DNA from: Marinobacter sp. 1-4A | Lineage (GTDB): Bacteria; Pseudomonadota; Gammaproteobacteria; Pseudomonadales; Oleiphilaceae | Direction: 5' to 3' | DNA length: 64,000 bases | Assembly (NCBI RefSeq): GCF_016597725.1 | Contig: NZ_VCGY01000002.1 | Location: forward strand, 496,001-560,000 | Part shown: piece after piece, positions 1-9,399 of the stretch | Numbering within the stretch: position 1 is the first letter of the stretch | Layout of the letters: every line of letters starts with the position of its first letter | Translations under genes and position numbers: made by a program | The notes under the pieces: generated by a model | Seen by the model: only the letters and a program-made list of their open reading frames with translations | What the model was told of the DNA's origin: nothing | The model's database searches: none

Positions 1-1565
1 ACCTCAAAATCGGCTAAGGCGTTGACCAATTCCTCTAGGTTCTCAACCCGAGCTTGACCCTTTTCGCCCTTCTCGCTGGCGTGGTAGTCCTTGAGCCCGC
101 TGGCTTCAATGGTCTGCTTCATCAGGCCGTGAAGCGATGCTTCTTCGGCCATAACAGACAGCTCTTCAATGACCCTAATGAAGGTTTGTAAGCCAGTTTT
201 CGCTCGGCCTTTAACCTGTTCAGCTTCCAGCAGGCGCTCTGCGGATTCCCAAAGCGATATGCCTTGGTTGGTTGCGTATTCGCGCAGCTCCGCCAGGCTT
301 TTTGCCCCGATGCCCCGGGTTGGCACGTTCACCACCCGCTCGAAGGCGGCGTCGTCTCGGCGATAATGCACCAGCCGCAAATACGCCAAAGCATTGCGAA
401 TTTCCTGACGATCATAGAAGCGAAGGCCACCATACACGCGGTACGGGATGCCTTGACGCATCAAGGACTCTTCCAACACCCTGGACTGGGCGTTAGAGCG
501 GTACAGGATGGCGGATTCGCTGCGCAAATTGCCCTCACTTACCCAGCTGGAGATACTGTCGGCAATGTAATTGGCTTCGTCTTGCTCATTAAACGCGGCA
601 TACAGGCTGATGGGTTCGCCTTCTACGCCATCGGTCCAGAGCTCCTTGCCTAACCGGCCTTGGTTATTAGCAATCACCGAGTTAGCAGCTTTCAGAATCA
701 ACTGTGTGGAACGGTAGTTTTGCTCTAGCCGAACCAACCGGGCATTGGGAAAGTCTCGCTGGTACTGCTGGATATTCTCGATTTTCGCACCGCGCCAGCC
801 GTAGATGGATTGGTCGTCGTCACCCACCACGGTTAAGGGAACACGATTGCCCGCCAGAACCTGCAGCCATGCGTACTGGATGGTATTGGTATCCTGAAAC
901 TCGTCAACGAGAATATGCTGGAAGCGCTGCTGGTAATGGGTCAGCAGCTCCGGCCGATGCAACCATAGTTCGTGGGAGCGCAAAAGCAGCTCCCCAAAAT
1001 CTACCAGCCCACTCTGTTGGCACAGTTCTTCATAGCGGCGATACACCTTCAACATGGTGGAGGTAAAATGGTCCCCCGGATTTTCCTGAATATGGTCAGC
1101 CCGCAAGCCCTCGTCTTTCTGACTGCCGATAAACCATTGGGCCTGTTTGGGCGGGAACTTGCTCTCGTCAATCTGAGCTTCACGCATCACCCGCTTAACC
1201 ATGCGCAGCTGATCATCGCTGTCCAGCACCTGAAAGTTCTCTGGTAGCCCGGCATCCTTTGAGTGTGCCCGTAGCAGACGGTGGGCAATACCGTGGAAGG
1301 TGCCAAACCAAAGGCCCCGCGACGGGATATTCATCATCTCTTCGATGCGGTAACGCATCTCTTTGGCAGCTTTATTGGTGAAAGTGACCGCCAGAATGCC
1401 CGTAGGTGGAACGCGATCTACCTGCATCAACCACGCAATCCGATGTACCAGCACCCGAGTTTTTCCACTCCCGGCACCGGCCAGCACTAACAAATGGTCG
1501 TTCTGTGCTGTGACTGCCTCACGCTGGGCATCATTCAAGGAATCGATAATGTGAGAGACATCCAT
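1..1565 (-). CDS. uvrD: DNA helicase II UvrD (3' end outside window)
   Basis: Superfamily 1A 3'-5' DNA helicase that unwinds nicked duplex in nucleotide-excision and mismatch repair. Read on the minus strand from ATG at 1565, the protein begins MDVSHIIDSLNDAQREAV and has Walker A AGAGSGKT about 30 residues in; UvrD/Rep/PcrA helicases usually have this start, with the Q motif (LNDAQREAV) just before the P-loop. The frame stays open to position 1, giving about 521 codons, while UvrD is usually about 720 residues, so the last quarter lies left of the window. The Q motif with D-A-Q-R and the VLAGAGSGKTRVL loop resemble UvrD more than Rep. The upstream neighbour (chemoreceptor) is divergent, so uvrD has its own promoter in 1566-1783. 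Confidence 0.93.
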   Translation of the reverse strand, partial: MDVSHIIDSLNDAQREAVTAQNDHLLVLAGAGSGKTRVLVHRIAWLMQVDRVPPTGILAVTFTNKAAKEMRYRIEEMMNIPSRGLWFGTFHGIAHRLLRAHSKDAGLPENFQVLDSDDQLRMVKRVMREAQIDESKFPPKQAQWFIGSQKDEGLRADHIQENPGDHFTSTMLKVYRRYEELCQQSGLVDFGELLLRSHELWLHRPELLTHYQQRFQHILVDEFQDTNTIQYAWLQVLAGNRVPLTVVGDDDQSIYGWRGAKIENIQQYQRDFPNARLVRLEQNYRSTQLILKAANSVIANNQGRLGKELWTDGVEGEPISLYAAFNEQDEANYIADSISSWVSEGNLRSESAILYRSNAQSRVLEESLMRQGIPYRVYGGLRFYDRQEIRNALAYLRLVHYRRDDAAFERVVNVPTRGIGAKSLAELREYATNQGISLWESAERLLEAEQVKGRAKTGLQTFIRVIEELSVMAEEASLHGLMKQTIEASGLKDYHASEKGEKGQARVENLEELVNALADFE

Positions 1566-1658
1566 GGGGGAAACCGCTGTAGTCCGGTGAATTGGGAATT
1601 CAGGCTGCGGATTATAACAACTCAGCGCCAAACCTGCGCTGATGCGTACATTTCACTA

Positions 1659-1685
1659 TCAAGTTCCGCTCACATTGGCCGACAA
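1659..1685 (+). promoter_or_regulatory. Candidate sigma-28 (FliA) flagellar promoter
   Basis: The hexamer-like block TCAAGTTC (1659-1666), an 11-base spacer and GCCGACAA (1678-1685) match the sigma-28 consensus TAAAGTTT-N11-GCCGATAA at 6/8 and 7/8 positions with exact spacing. It lies about 100 bases upstream of the chemoreceptor start, where late-flagellar promoters usually sit. Inference from sequence only. Confidence 0.6.
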
Positions 1686-1783
1686 CAGAAAATAACAGTA
1701 CGAAACACAATCAGCATTTCGTCTAATAATAGCAACCTATATGCTTGCCCTGCGCACTTGGGTTGTCCCATCAGGAAGAGACT

Positions 1784-3397
1784 ATGTTGTCAGCACTTAA
1801 AATTTCGCAAAAGCTTGGCCTACTTGTCAGCATTGCCATTCTTGCTTTTCTGATCAGTCAGGGCTTTGCCTTTATGACCGAGCGATCCAACTCTGAGCGC
1901 CTGAGTGAAGTAAAAGATCGCCTTTATCCAACACTGGAACTGACCACAATCAACGAAGGTCAGCTAAAGTTGATGGAGCAGCAAATCAGTGGCTCAGTAA
2001 CCACGGGGGACGACCAACAGCTGAAATCAACCCAAGCTTATCGCGACACCATCGCAACCAACCTGAACAAAATCGCAGAGTTGAACCCCAACCAGACTGA
2101 CACCGCCCGGAAGCTAAGCCGGGATCTGGATAGCTATTACAATAATGCCACCCGCATAGCGACCACGATTATTGATGGTACTGCCGACTTTAGCCGTATC
2201 GGCGATGATGCTGCGCGCAACGCCGAGCGTCTGGAGCAGCTGCAAGCCGGGCTGAACACAATGCTGGAAACCAATCGCGGCCAGTTTCAAGAGGCTATTT
2301 CTGAAACCGTTGAAGCCTCAAGCCAAGCACAAACGTTGGCCCTCATTATTCTCGTAGTTACGGTGATTGTACTGATCGCAATCAGCTTGGTGATCGGGCG
2401 TTCCATATCCTCCAGCCTTGCTCAAATTATTGATTCCCTCAAAAACATGGCCTCTGGCGAGGGCGACCTAACCCGACGCTTGAACTACGAAGGCCGGGAT
2501 GAACTCCGTGAGCTGGTTAACCAATTCAACCTGTTTGTTGCCAAGCTGCATAATTCCTTTGCCACCATCAGCGACGATGTGAATGGTCTCAACACCGCCA
2601 CCGGGCATCTAACCAATGCTAGCCGCGCCAACCTCGAGCGCATTAGTAGCCAAGCGCAAGCCATCTCATCTACACGCAATTCGGTCGATGAGCTGGTGAA
2701 AAGTGTTGAAGAAGTCGCCGGTTTTGCCTCCAGTGCATCCGACCAGACTCAAGACGCAGCGCGCTTTGCCCAATCGGGGCAGGAGAAGGTCCAGAATAAT
2801 GTCGCAACCATCCGCGAACTGGTAAGCGAAATTGAGAATACGGCAGGTCTAGTGAACCAGTTTGATGAGTTCTCCGCGCGGGTCGGCGGTTTGCTCGACA
2901 CCATTCAAACCGTCGCTGAGCAAACCAACCTGTTGGCCTTGAACGCTGCCATTGAAGCAGCCCGTGCGGGTGAGCATGGTCGCGGCTTCGCAGTGGTTGC
3001 CGATGAAGTACGGGGGCTCGCCGTGCGCACACACAAAGCAACCGAAGAAATTCAGGGTGTCATTTCAGAGCTTTCCAAGCTTTCTTCCTCAGCAGTTACC
3101 TCTATGAAATCCAGCGTAAGCAAGGCTCATGAAGGTGTTGAAGCGACTACCGAATCCGGCGAAATACTTTCCCGAATTCTGCAGAACGTGCAGCAAATCA
3201 GTGAGTTGAACGAACAGATTGCTGCCGCAACTTACGAACAAAGCACCACGTTTAATGAAGTAACCACTTACATGACGGATATGCACCGGAATGCCGAGGC
3301 AGTCATGGAAAGCACCGATGAGCTGGATAACGTCAGTCGCGATATCCAGACCGTCAGCAATGGTCTCCAAACTGTTGCCAGCCAGTTCCGCGTGTAA
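1784..3397 (+). CDS. Methyl-accepting chemotaxis protein
   Basis: Membrane chemoreceptor controlling CheA/CheW and so flagellar motor bias. With ATG at 1784 (preceded by AGGAAG) the protein has 537 residues: TM1 near residues 10-30, a periplasmic helical ligand-binding region of about 155 residues, TM2 near 186-207, HAMP to about 260, and a long cytoplasmic coiled coil. The tip near 378-410 has the canonical hairpin [19 protein letters not shown] followed by [12 protein letters not shown]. The sensor domain is of the short four-helix type; the ligand cannot be read from sequence. An earlier TTG at 1745 in the same frame lacks a ribosome site and would put 13 extra residues before TM1. A sigma-28-like promoter lies upstream, consistent with co-regulation with motility. 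A porin gene starts 32 bases downstream on the same strand. Confidence 0.95.
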   Translation: MLSALKISQKLGLLVSIAILAFLISQGFAFMTERSNSERLSEVKDRLYPTLELTTINEGQLKLMEQQISGSVTTGDDQQLKSTQAYRDTIATNLNKIAELNPNQTDTARKLSRDLDSYYNNATRIATTIIDGTADFSRIGDDAARNAERLEQLQAGLNTMLETNRGQFQEAISETVEASSQAQTLALIILVVTVIVLIAISLVIGRSISSSLAQIIDSLKNMASGEGDLTRRLNYEGRDELRELVNQFNLFVAKLHNSFATISDDVNGLNTATGHLTNASRANLERISSQAQAISSTRNSVDELVKSVEEVAGFASSASDQTQDAARFAQSGQEKVQNNVATIRELVSEIENTAGLVNQFDEFSARVGGLLDTIQTVAEQTNLLALNAAIEAARAGEHGRGFAVVADEVRGLAVRTHKATEEIQGVISELSKLSSSAVTSMKSSVSKAHEGVEATTESGEILSRILQNVQQISELNEQIAAATYEQSTTFNEVTTYMTDMHRNAEAVMESTDELDNVSRDIQTVSNGLQTVASQFRV

Positions 3398-3429
3398 ATC
3401 AACCCCGAAAACGTATGGACAGAAAACCT

Positions 3430-4623
3430 ATGAAAAAATTGCTCCGTCTCGCCCCACTGGCCTTAGCCATTGCGGCGAGTTCCGCTTCTGCCCAAAGCAC
3501 CGAAGACACATTGGCCAACATGCAGCAGCAGCTCAACTCCATGCAACAGCAGTTGAACGCTGCCAAAAACGACCGTGTACGTTTCAACGGTTTCTTCAGC
3601 ACAGGCGTAGCACGGGCGAGTAACGACGCTGGCTATACCGGCATCACTGAAAAAACAAACGTGGCTGACCTTAGCTTGCTGGCACTGCAAGGCACGTTTG
3701 ATGTAACTGAAAAGAGCCAAGCCGTTCTTCAGCTGGTCGGCCGTGGCGCTGACGACTGGGAGCCACAGGTAGAGTGGGCGTACCTAAGCCACCGTCCTAC
3801 CAATAACTTGCAGTTGCGAGCGGGTAAAATGCGCATCCCGTTCTTCATGTACTCCGACTCCCTTGAAGTTGGCTACGCTCAGCCCTGGGCACGCCCACCT
3901 CAAAGCGTTTACGGCCCCATTGCGATTACCAGTTATGTTGGCGCCGACGCCACGTATAATTTCAATTTTGATGACTCATCGCTCACAGTAACCGGCTTCA
4001 CCGGCTTCACCGACGAAGACGGCAACTCCGGTGATGTGCAACTGCGTAACATTGGTGGTGTTAACCTGACATGGACTGACTATGTCTGGACAGTACGTGC
4101 CGTGGCAGCGACCTCCGAAGTTACAGTCGATGCAACTCGCCTGAAAGCACTGGTTCCGCCAGGTATTACGGTTGATAGTCAATTGGCGAATCGTGACCGA
4201 GGCAGTTTCTACGGCATCGGCGCAAGCTACGACGACGGCAGCTGGCAGATTATCTCGGAAGTCACCCGCGCCGAAGTAGATGGCAAGTTCGCCGATACCG
4301 ATTCCGCTTACCTGTCTATTGGACACCGTTTTGGCAGCTGGACGCCGTACATCGCCGCAGGCTGGACAGAAAGCATGGATGATGACGAGCGCACTGGTGC
4401 GTTTATTCCAGGCGCGGTCCCTGAGTCAATCCTGAACTATCAGCGCACGGATTACAGTATCGGCACCCGTTGGGATATCACCCCTGGGGTCGCGATCAAG
4501 GCAGACGTAACGCACGTTCGAGGGCTTGATAAGGGTTATGGCAATCTGAACACCACATATATGCTCTCAAATGACACTGAAAGCACTAATGTTTACACCC
4601 TTAAACTCGACTCGGCGTTTTAA
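3430..4623 (+). CDS. Outer-membrane porin-like beta-barrel with N-terminal coiled coil
   Basis: Predicted outer-membrane channel. From ATG at 3430 the 397-residue product has a clear signal peptide (MKKLLRLAPLALAIAASSASA, cut before Gln22), then a short Gln-rich coiled coil (TLANMQQQLNSMQQQLNAAK, about residues 27-46) and alternating amphipathic strands ending in a C-terminal Phe (KLDSAF), the usual barrel-assembly signal. Coiled coil plus barrel is typical of trimeric porins of the phosphate-selective OprO/OprP or short-chain-amide type; no substrate motif is visible. An earlier ATG at 3415 would add five residues before the signal peptide. It sits between the chemoreceptor and a small phosphate-binding-like protein (11 bases downstream), suggesting joint uptake and sensing of one nutrient, possibly phosphate; that is inference. 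Confidence 0.85.
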   Translation: MKKLLRLAPLALAIAASSASAQSTEDTLANMQQQLNSMQQQLNAAKNDRVRFNGFFSTGVARASNDAGYTGITEKTNVADLSLLALQGTFDVTEKSQAVLQLVGRGADDWEPQVEWAYLSHRPTNNLQLRAGKMRIPFFMYSDSLEVGYAQPWARPPQSVYGPIAITSYVGADATYNFNFDDSSLTVTGFTGFTDEDGNSGDVQLRNIGGVNLTWTDYVWTVRAVAATSEVTVDATRLKALVPPGITVDSQLANRDRGSFYGIGASYDDGSWQIISEVTRAEVDGKFADTDSAYLSIGHRFGSWTPYIAAGWTESMDDDERTGAFIPGAVPESILNYQRTDYSIGTRWDITPGVAIKADVTHVRGLDKGYGNLNTTYMLSNDTESTNVYTLKLDSAF

Positions 4624-4634
4624 CGGAGGCCTCC

Positions 4635-5048
4635 ATGAAAAAGCTAAGCCTGATTTTTGCGGCCAGCTTGCTGGTCAGCCCCTTTGCATTGGCTGATGTT
4701 GTGATTATTGGTAACCCCGCAGGCCCGGATAGCCTCACCGACAACCTTGTGCGCGACCTGTACCTGAACCGCAGCAATGCGCTTCCAGACGGGCAAAAAG
4801 CCACACCGTTCGAGCTACCCGAAGGCAGCCCGGTGCGTGCTCAGTTTCACGACAAGATCACAGGGCGGAATGATGCCCAGCTCAAGGCTTTCTGGTCTAA
4901 GCAGGTGTTCACTGGCCGCGGCCAGCCACCCGCAGAAGCCGCCAGCCCGGCTGCGATGAAAGCTCAGGTTGCATCGACACCTGGCAGTATTGGCTATATC
5001 GATGAAGCCGACGTAGACAGCTCGGTAAAGGTTATTCTTAAGCCTTAA
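4635..5048 (+). CDS. Small PstS-like phosphate-binding periplasmic protein
   Basis: A 137-residue secreted protein with a signal peptide (MKKLSLIFAASLLVSPFALA). The mature part (VVIIGNPAGPDSLTDNLVRDLYLNRS ... GSIGYIDEADVD, split by an FHDKITGRNDAQLKAFW block) resembles the short stand-alone PstS-like proteins annotated as phosphate ABC transporter substrate-binding proteins, which cover only about half of a full PstS. GSIGY is the conserved loop near the ligand in PstS homologues. It has a strong ribosome site GGAGG eight bases before ATG and lies 11 bases after the porin gene, so the two are very likely cotranscribed. No permease or ATPase genes are nearby, so it may serve as a binding or sensing partner rather than in an ABC transporter. 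A perfect 18-bp inverted repeat follows the stop. Confidence 0.75.
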   Translation: MKKLSLIFAASLLVSPFALADVVIIGNPAGPDSLTDNLVRDLYLNRSNALPDGQKATPFELPEGSPVRAQFHDKITGRNDAQLKAFWSKQVFTGRGQPPAEAASPAAMKAQVASTPGSIGYIDEADVDSSVKVILKP

Positions 5049-5059
5049 CCAGTAGCCAG

Positions 5060-5097
5060 AAACAAAGAAGGCGAGCCATGGCTCGCCTTCTTTGTTT
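5060..5097. terminator. Bidirectional Rho-independent terminator
   Basis: Perfect 18-bp inverted repeat: AAACAAAGAAGGCGAGCC at 5060-5077 and its complement at 5080-5097, two-base centre. The A-rich outer left part and T-rich outer right part give U-tracts in both directions. It sits between the ends of convergent genes (phosphate-binding-like protein and gabD). Confidence 0.9.
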
Positions 5098-5114
5098 AAG
5101 CTGTAGTCTTCAGA

Positions 5115-6569
5115 TCAGAAGCCTCTTGGTATGGTCTGGGCTTCAACAAACTCGAACAACCCCTCCAGCCCGCCTTCACGCCCTGTACCAGACGCTTTCA
5201 TACCACCAAAAGGCGCTTCAGGCGTTGGTCCGGTGCCGGTATTCCATCCCACATGGCCGAACCGCAAGCCCGCAGCGACACGCTGGGCACGTTCTGCATC
5301 GGCAGTGAACACATAGGAGGCCAAACCAAACTCGGTATCATTCCCGGCTTCGATAACCTCTTCCTCGCTACCGAAGCTGGCCATAGGCACCAGTGGCCCA
5401 AAGGTTTCTTCCCGAGAGCAGCACATATCCGGCGTTACACCTGAGACAACCGTTGGCGGGAAGAACAAGTGCCCCTCACCCAAATCGCTCGGCTGCTTGC
5501 CTGCAATCAGCGATGCACCTTTGCTCAGGGCATCTTCCAAATGGCGTTTCACCTTGTCGAAACCGGCTTTATTAATGAGCGGACCAAGATCAACATCACC
5601 TGCAATACCATCCCCCACCGTCATTTTGTTCACCCGCTCCGCGAGCTTTTCACCGAAGGTGTCTATGACCTTCTCATGAACAAAAATCCGGTTTGCGCAC
5701 ACACAGGTTTGGCCACTGCCCCGAAACTTGTTAGCAATCAGGTTATCTGCAGCAGCGTCCAGATCCGCATCCTCAAACACAATAAACGGTGCGTTGCCAC
5801 CCAGTTCCAAAGCCAGCTTTTTAATATGGTCGGCGGTATCCACCACCAGCTTGCGGCCAACCTCTGTGGAGCCGGTAAAGCTCAGCATAGGCACATCAGG
5901 GCTTTCACACAGAACCTTACCAATCACGCTGGCCTTGCCCATCACCAGATTCACCATGCCATCTGGCAGGCTCACGTGTTTGTCGATCAGTTTGAACAAC
6001 GCGATCATGGTCAAGGGCGTTTCACTGGCGGGTTTAATCACGGAAGGACAACCCGCTGCCAAAGCGGCCGAGAGTTTTTTCGCAATCATGCCAATGGGGA
6101 AATTCCAGGGCGTGATAAGCCCGGCGACACCAATGGGGCGATAGTGCACCGTCCAGGTACAGTCTTTCGGTTTTTCCGGCAGCGTATGGGCGTCCAGTGC
6201 TTGAATGTGCTTAGAACAATAATCGAAAAAGCCAGCAGCGTAATCCACTTCACCCTGAGCTTCGTTAAGCGGCTTGCCGTGCTCCAAGCATAGTATTCGG
6301 CCTACTTCTTCCTTGTTTGCCCTGAGAGCATCACGGATATCTTCCAGCCATTTTCTGCGGGTTTCGATGGAGTAGGGAGTGGTCAGTTGTAGTGCGGACT
6401 TACCAGCATCGATCGCCGCCTTCACCTCACTTTCAGACATGGAAGCGACTTTCGCAATAACCTTACCCGTTGCCGGGTTGTAGACATCGAAGGTATTGCC
6501 GTGCTCATTGTCCGTCCAGCGACCGCCGATGTAGCCAGTCATCTTTCCCAGCAGTGGTGACTCGATCAT
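5115..6569 (-). CDS. gabD: NAD(P)-dependent succinate-semialdehyde dehydrogenase
   Basis: Oxidises succinate semialdehyde to succinate, the last step of GABA and polyamine catabolism. The 484-residue protein is full length for the family. It has the aldehyde dehydrogenase landmarks: ITPWNFPIGM (about 152-161), the NAD-binding FTGSTEVG (231-238), catalytic Glu255 in LELGGNAPF and the nucleophile Cys289 in RGSGQTCVCANR, followed by EETFGPL. The GQTCVCANR block is characteristic of GabD-type enzymes, supporting this subfamily over betaine- or glutarate-semialdehyde dehydrogenases, although glutarate semialdehyde cannot be excluded. It is divergent from an acetylpolyamine deacetylase-like gene across 246 bases, which fits a shared role in polyamine breakdown. 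Confidence 0.88.
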   Translation of the reverse strand: MIESPLLGKMTGYIGGRWTDNEHGNTFDVYNPATGKVIAKVASMSESEVKAAIDAGKSALQLTTPYSIETRRKWLEDIRDALRANKEEVGRILCLEHGKPLNEAQGEVDYAAGFFDYCSKHIQALDAHTLPEKPKDCTWTVHYRPIGVAGLITPWNFPIGMIAKKLSAALAAGCPSVIKPASETPLTMIALFKLIDKHVSLPDGMVNLVMGKASVIGKVLCESPDVPMLSFTGSTEVGRKLVVDTADHIKKLALELGGNAPFIVFEDADLDAAADNLIANKFRGSGQTCVCANRIFVHEKVIDTFGEKLAERVNKMTVGDGIAGDVDLGPLINKAGFDKVKRHLEDALSKGASLIAGKQPSDLGEGHLFFPPTVVSGVTPDMCCSREETFGPLVPMASFGSEEEVIEAGNDTEFGLASYVFTADAERAQRVAAGLRFGHVGWNTGTGPTPEAPFGGMKASGTGREGGLEGLFEFVEAQTIPRGF

Positions 6570-6815
6570 GTCGGCTCCTATTCAGTCAGTAACGACACCC
6601 ACAAAGGTGTACAGTTGCGTTGGTTGAATCTGTCTTCCATAGTGGATGCTGAATCACTACCTGTAAAGTCGATGTCTCGGCTTTTGACCATTCTCCATCT
6701 GTGCCTATACTCCCAATGCCGATATAAAAAGTGTCTGTATTCTTAGTACATAGAACGTGCAGAAAAAACACAGAAACCGTGCCGAAGCAGTACCGGAAAC
6801 TCAGGAGGTCGGATA

Positions 6816-7829
6816 ATGAAAGCGTTTTTCCATCCCGCGCAAAACAAGCACTCTCCCCAGTCGTACTTCACGCGGGGCCAAATGCGTCAGCCTCAGGAGG
6901 TGCCGGACCGCACCAGCCAGATGCTGGAAGGCTTGAAGGAAATGGGGATACCGGTATTGCAGCCTTCAGATCAAGGCGGTAGGCCAATTTCCAAAGTGCA
7001 CGATCTAGGGTATTTGCGTTTTCTAGAATCGGCTCACCGGCGCTGGAAAGAGATGGACGATTGGGGCGAGGAAGTCATGTCCAATATCTTCGTTCGCTCC
7101 CCAAACCACCTGTCAGGCATTCTGGCAGAGGCTGCGCGCTATCAAGCCGACGGTAGCAGCCCCATAGGCGAGCACACATGGGAGGCCGCCTACTGGTCTG
7201 CGCAAACCGCTCTGGGTGCTGCAGACGCACTAATGGCAGGCGACCGCACAGCCTACGCCGTATGCCGCCCGCCCGGGCACCATGCCCGCAAAGACTCGGC
7301 AGGCGGTTTTTGCTATCTCAACAATGCCGCCATTGCGGCCGAGCACATGAAGCCCCGGTTTCCGCGTTTGGTGATTCTGGATACTGACATGCACCATGGC
7401 CAGGGCATTCAAGAAATTTTCTACGACCGCAGCGATGTGCTTTATATTTCCATTCACGGCGACCCCACCAACTTCTACCCGGTGGTGTCTGGTTTTGAGA
7501 ATGAGCGCGGCGAAGGCGAGGGCTACGGCTACAACATCAACCTCCCCATGCCCCACGGTTCATCCGAAGAAGATTTTTTCAGAAAGCTTGAGGAGGCCAT
7601 AGCGGCTATTAAGCTGTATCAGCCAGACGCACTAATACTGACCTTGGGCTTTGATATCTACAAGGATGACCCTCAGGCCAAGGTCTCGGTATCGTCAGAA
7701 GGCTTCTGCAGGCTTAGCACCCACATGCGACAGCTCGGCCTGCCGACACTCGTCGTGCAGGAAGGCGGCTACGATCTCGACACCCTTAATGAGAACGTGC
7801 AGCAGTTCTTCAGGGGTTTGGCTGGCTGA
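6816..7829 (+). CDS. Histone deacetylase-family acetylpolyamine amidohydrolase
   Basis: Zinc-dependent deacetylase of the class II HDAC/acetylpolyamine amidohydrolase group, cytoplasmic. The 337-residue protein has the paired catalytic histidines in RPPGHHA (His155-His156), metal ligands Asp191 and His193 in DTDMHHGQG and Asp280 in LGFDIYKDDP, and the transition-state tyrosine in EGGYDLD (Tyr319). Its length and the order of these motifs match bacterial AphA proteins, which free acetylated polyamines for catabolism. The divergent gabD gene acts further down that route, so the pair may be one catabolic unit; the shared substrate is inferred. ATG at 6816 follows AGGAGGTCGGATA, a good ribosome site. 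It is convergent with thiI, with only five bases between the two stops. Confidence 0.88.
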   Translation: MKAFFHPAQNKHSPQSYFTRGQMRQPQEVPDRTSQMLEGLKEMGIPVLQPSDQGGRPISKVHDLGYLRFLESAHRRWKEMDDWGEEVMSNIFVRSPNHLSGILAEAARYQADGSSPIGEHTWEAAYWSAQTALGAADALMAGDRTAYAVCRPPGHHARKDSAGGFCYLNNAAIAAEHMKPRFPRLVILDTDMHHGQGIQEIFYDRSDVLYISIHGDPTNFYPVVSGFENERGEGEGYGYNINLPMPHGSSEEDFFRKLEEAIAAIKLYQPDALILTLGFDIYKDDPQAKVSVSSEGFCRLSTHMRQLGLPTLVVQEGGYDLDTLNENVQQFFRGLAG

Positions 7830-7834
7830 CACCG

Positions 7835-9289
7835 TCAAGAGGCGGGTGCGTAAACTTTGACGTTTGCGTGCCCGTCTGCTTTCAGATTTACAGCGTGCAT
7901 CTGGCTCATGGTACCGCGATCACAGTACAGCAGGTACTGGCGGTTGGAAGGAAGCTCTGGAACCTTTCGGCTCAATTCATAAAACGGAATTTTAAGCACT
8001 TCATTGCCGGTAAGCACTAGCGGCGAAAGCTCGCCCTCCGCCGGATGGCGCACGTCAATAATCACATCCGTTACCGCTGGCGTTTTCACCAGATCAACTT
8101 CTTCCGGCGTCGTGGTACTTTCCAACAAGCCCTCAACGGGTGTTTCCTCACGGGCTCCAATAGCCTGCGCCAGAACCCGCGGGTCCATCTCAGCCTCGTC
8201 AGCCTCTACCCGATGCAGACGGGCACGAGTGGCGGGCTTCTGGGAGATAACGCCGCAGTACTCGGGCATGCTTCGGGCATAGGATTCCGTGCCGATTTCC
8301 CGGGCAATCCTGATAATGGATTCTTTGTCCATGGCGATCAGTGGCCGCAACACCACCTCGTCGCTGGCACGATCAACTACATTCAAGTTGGTCAGGGTTT
8401 GGCTTGAAACCTGAGCCACCGCATCACCGGTTACCAAACCAACAGCGTTGTTGCTTTGCGCTATTTCGCTGGCGGCTTTTAGCATTTGCCGCTTGAGCAC
8501 CACGCCCCAGTGCCGGTGGCCAACGGAACGCATAATTTCTTCCACCACGCCCTCAAAAGGCACGGAGATAAACTTGGCCCCATGGGAAGCGCCGTAGCGA
8601 CTCCACACATAGTGAACCACCTGACGCACACCCACTTCGTGCGCCACGCCACCCAGGTTGAAAAATAGGAAATGGCTACGCAAGCCTCTGCGTAACATCA
8701 AATAGGCCGCAACAGACGAATCGTAACCCCCCGATACCAGAGTCATAACGTTCTCAACAGTGCCCAGTGGGTAACCGCCCAAGCCACGATGCCTGCGATG
8801 GGCAATATGAAACTGGTCATCACGCACTTCGATACGCACTTCCACTTGAGGATTACGCAAGTCAACTCTGGCGCCAGAAGCCGATTGCATCAGGGCGCTG
8901 CCGACTGCGCGCTGGAGGTCCACCGAGCAGAAATCATGTTCACCGTGGCGCCGTGCACGAACCGCAAAGGATTTACCGTCAAGGCGTCCCGCGAATGCCT
9001 CTACCGCTTTCTCTGCCATATCCTCGAGGCTAACAAACGGAAACGCTGCTATTTCCTGAATAGTGGAAATGCCGGGAATGCGCAAAAGCTCATCCACAAC
9101 GACGCCATCCAAACTTCGACCCTCGGGTACCTCTACATCTACCCTGTCCCAACTGCCGTCTACCACAATGTCGGGATCCAGCCGGGCCAGAAGTTTACGG
9201 ACATTCTGGCGCAGATGGCGCATTTGGCGGCGGCGAACCGGCTTGCTTTTAATGGCGACTTCCGGGGCGGGACGGATTAACAGTTTCAT
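7835..9289 (-). CDS. thiI: tRNA 4-thiouridine synthetase / thiamine sulfur carrier ThiI
   Basis: Transfers sulfur to U8 of tRNA and to ThiS for thiazole synthesis. From ATG at 9289 the protein is 484 residues, close to E. coli ThiI (482). It contains an N-terminal THUMP region (KLLIRPAPEVAIKSKPVRRR), the PP-loop SGGYDSS, Cys345 in MPEYCGVIS and a C-terminal rhodanese domain with the sulfur-carrying Cys456 in LLYCDRGTM. The rhodanese domain marks the long, enteric-type ThiI. Both catalytic cysteines fall within one residue of their E. coli positions (344 and 456), supporting this start; an in-frame start at 9322 would add 11 residues. Divergent from ppnN. Confidence 0.95.
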   Translation of the reverse strand: MKLLIRPAPEVAIKSKPVRRRQMRHLRQNVRKLLARLDPDIVVDGSWDRVDVEVPEGRSLDGVVVDELLRIPGISTIQEIAAFPFVSLEDMAEKAVEAFAGRLDGKSFAVRARRHGEHDFCSVDLQRAVGSALMQSASGARVDLRNPQVEVRIEVRDDQFHIAHRRHRGLGGYPLGTVENVMTLVSGGYDSSVAAYLMLRRGLRSHFLFFNLGGVAHEVGVRQVVHYVWSRYGASHGAKFISVPFEGVVEEIMRSVGHRHWGVVLKRQMLKAASEIAQSNNAVGLVTGDAVAQVSSQTLTNLNVVDRASDEVVLRPLIAMDKESIIRIAREIGTESYARSMPEYCGVISQKPATRARLHRVEADEAEMDPRVLAQAIGAREETPVEGLLESTTTPEEVDLVKTPAVTDVIIDVRHPAEGELSPLVLTGNEVLKIPFYELSRKVPELPSNRQYLLYCDRGTMSQMHAVNLKADGHANVKVYAPAS

Positions 9290-9399
9290 AAATGGGCATT
9301 TTGTCGGATGGTGTATGATCACAAAGGCGCATAGTGTAACGTTTTGGCTCTAAGCCTCAAAATCGGGTTTTACCGCAACACTCAGGAGCTTTTCCATTC

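Noticed and set aside
5469-6293. 274-codon plus-strand frame antisense to gabD
   Set aside because: No family resemblance, no ribosome site, and gabD carries all catalytic motifs in the opposite frame.
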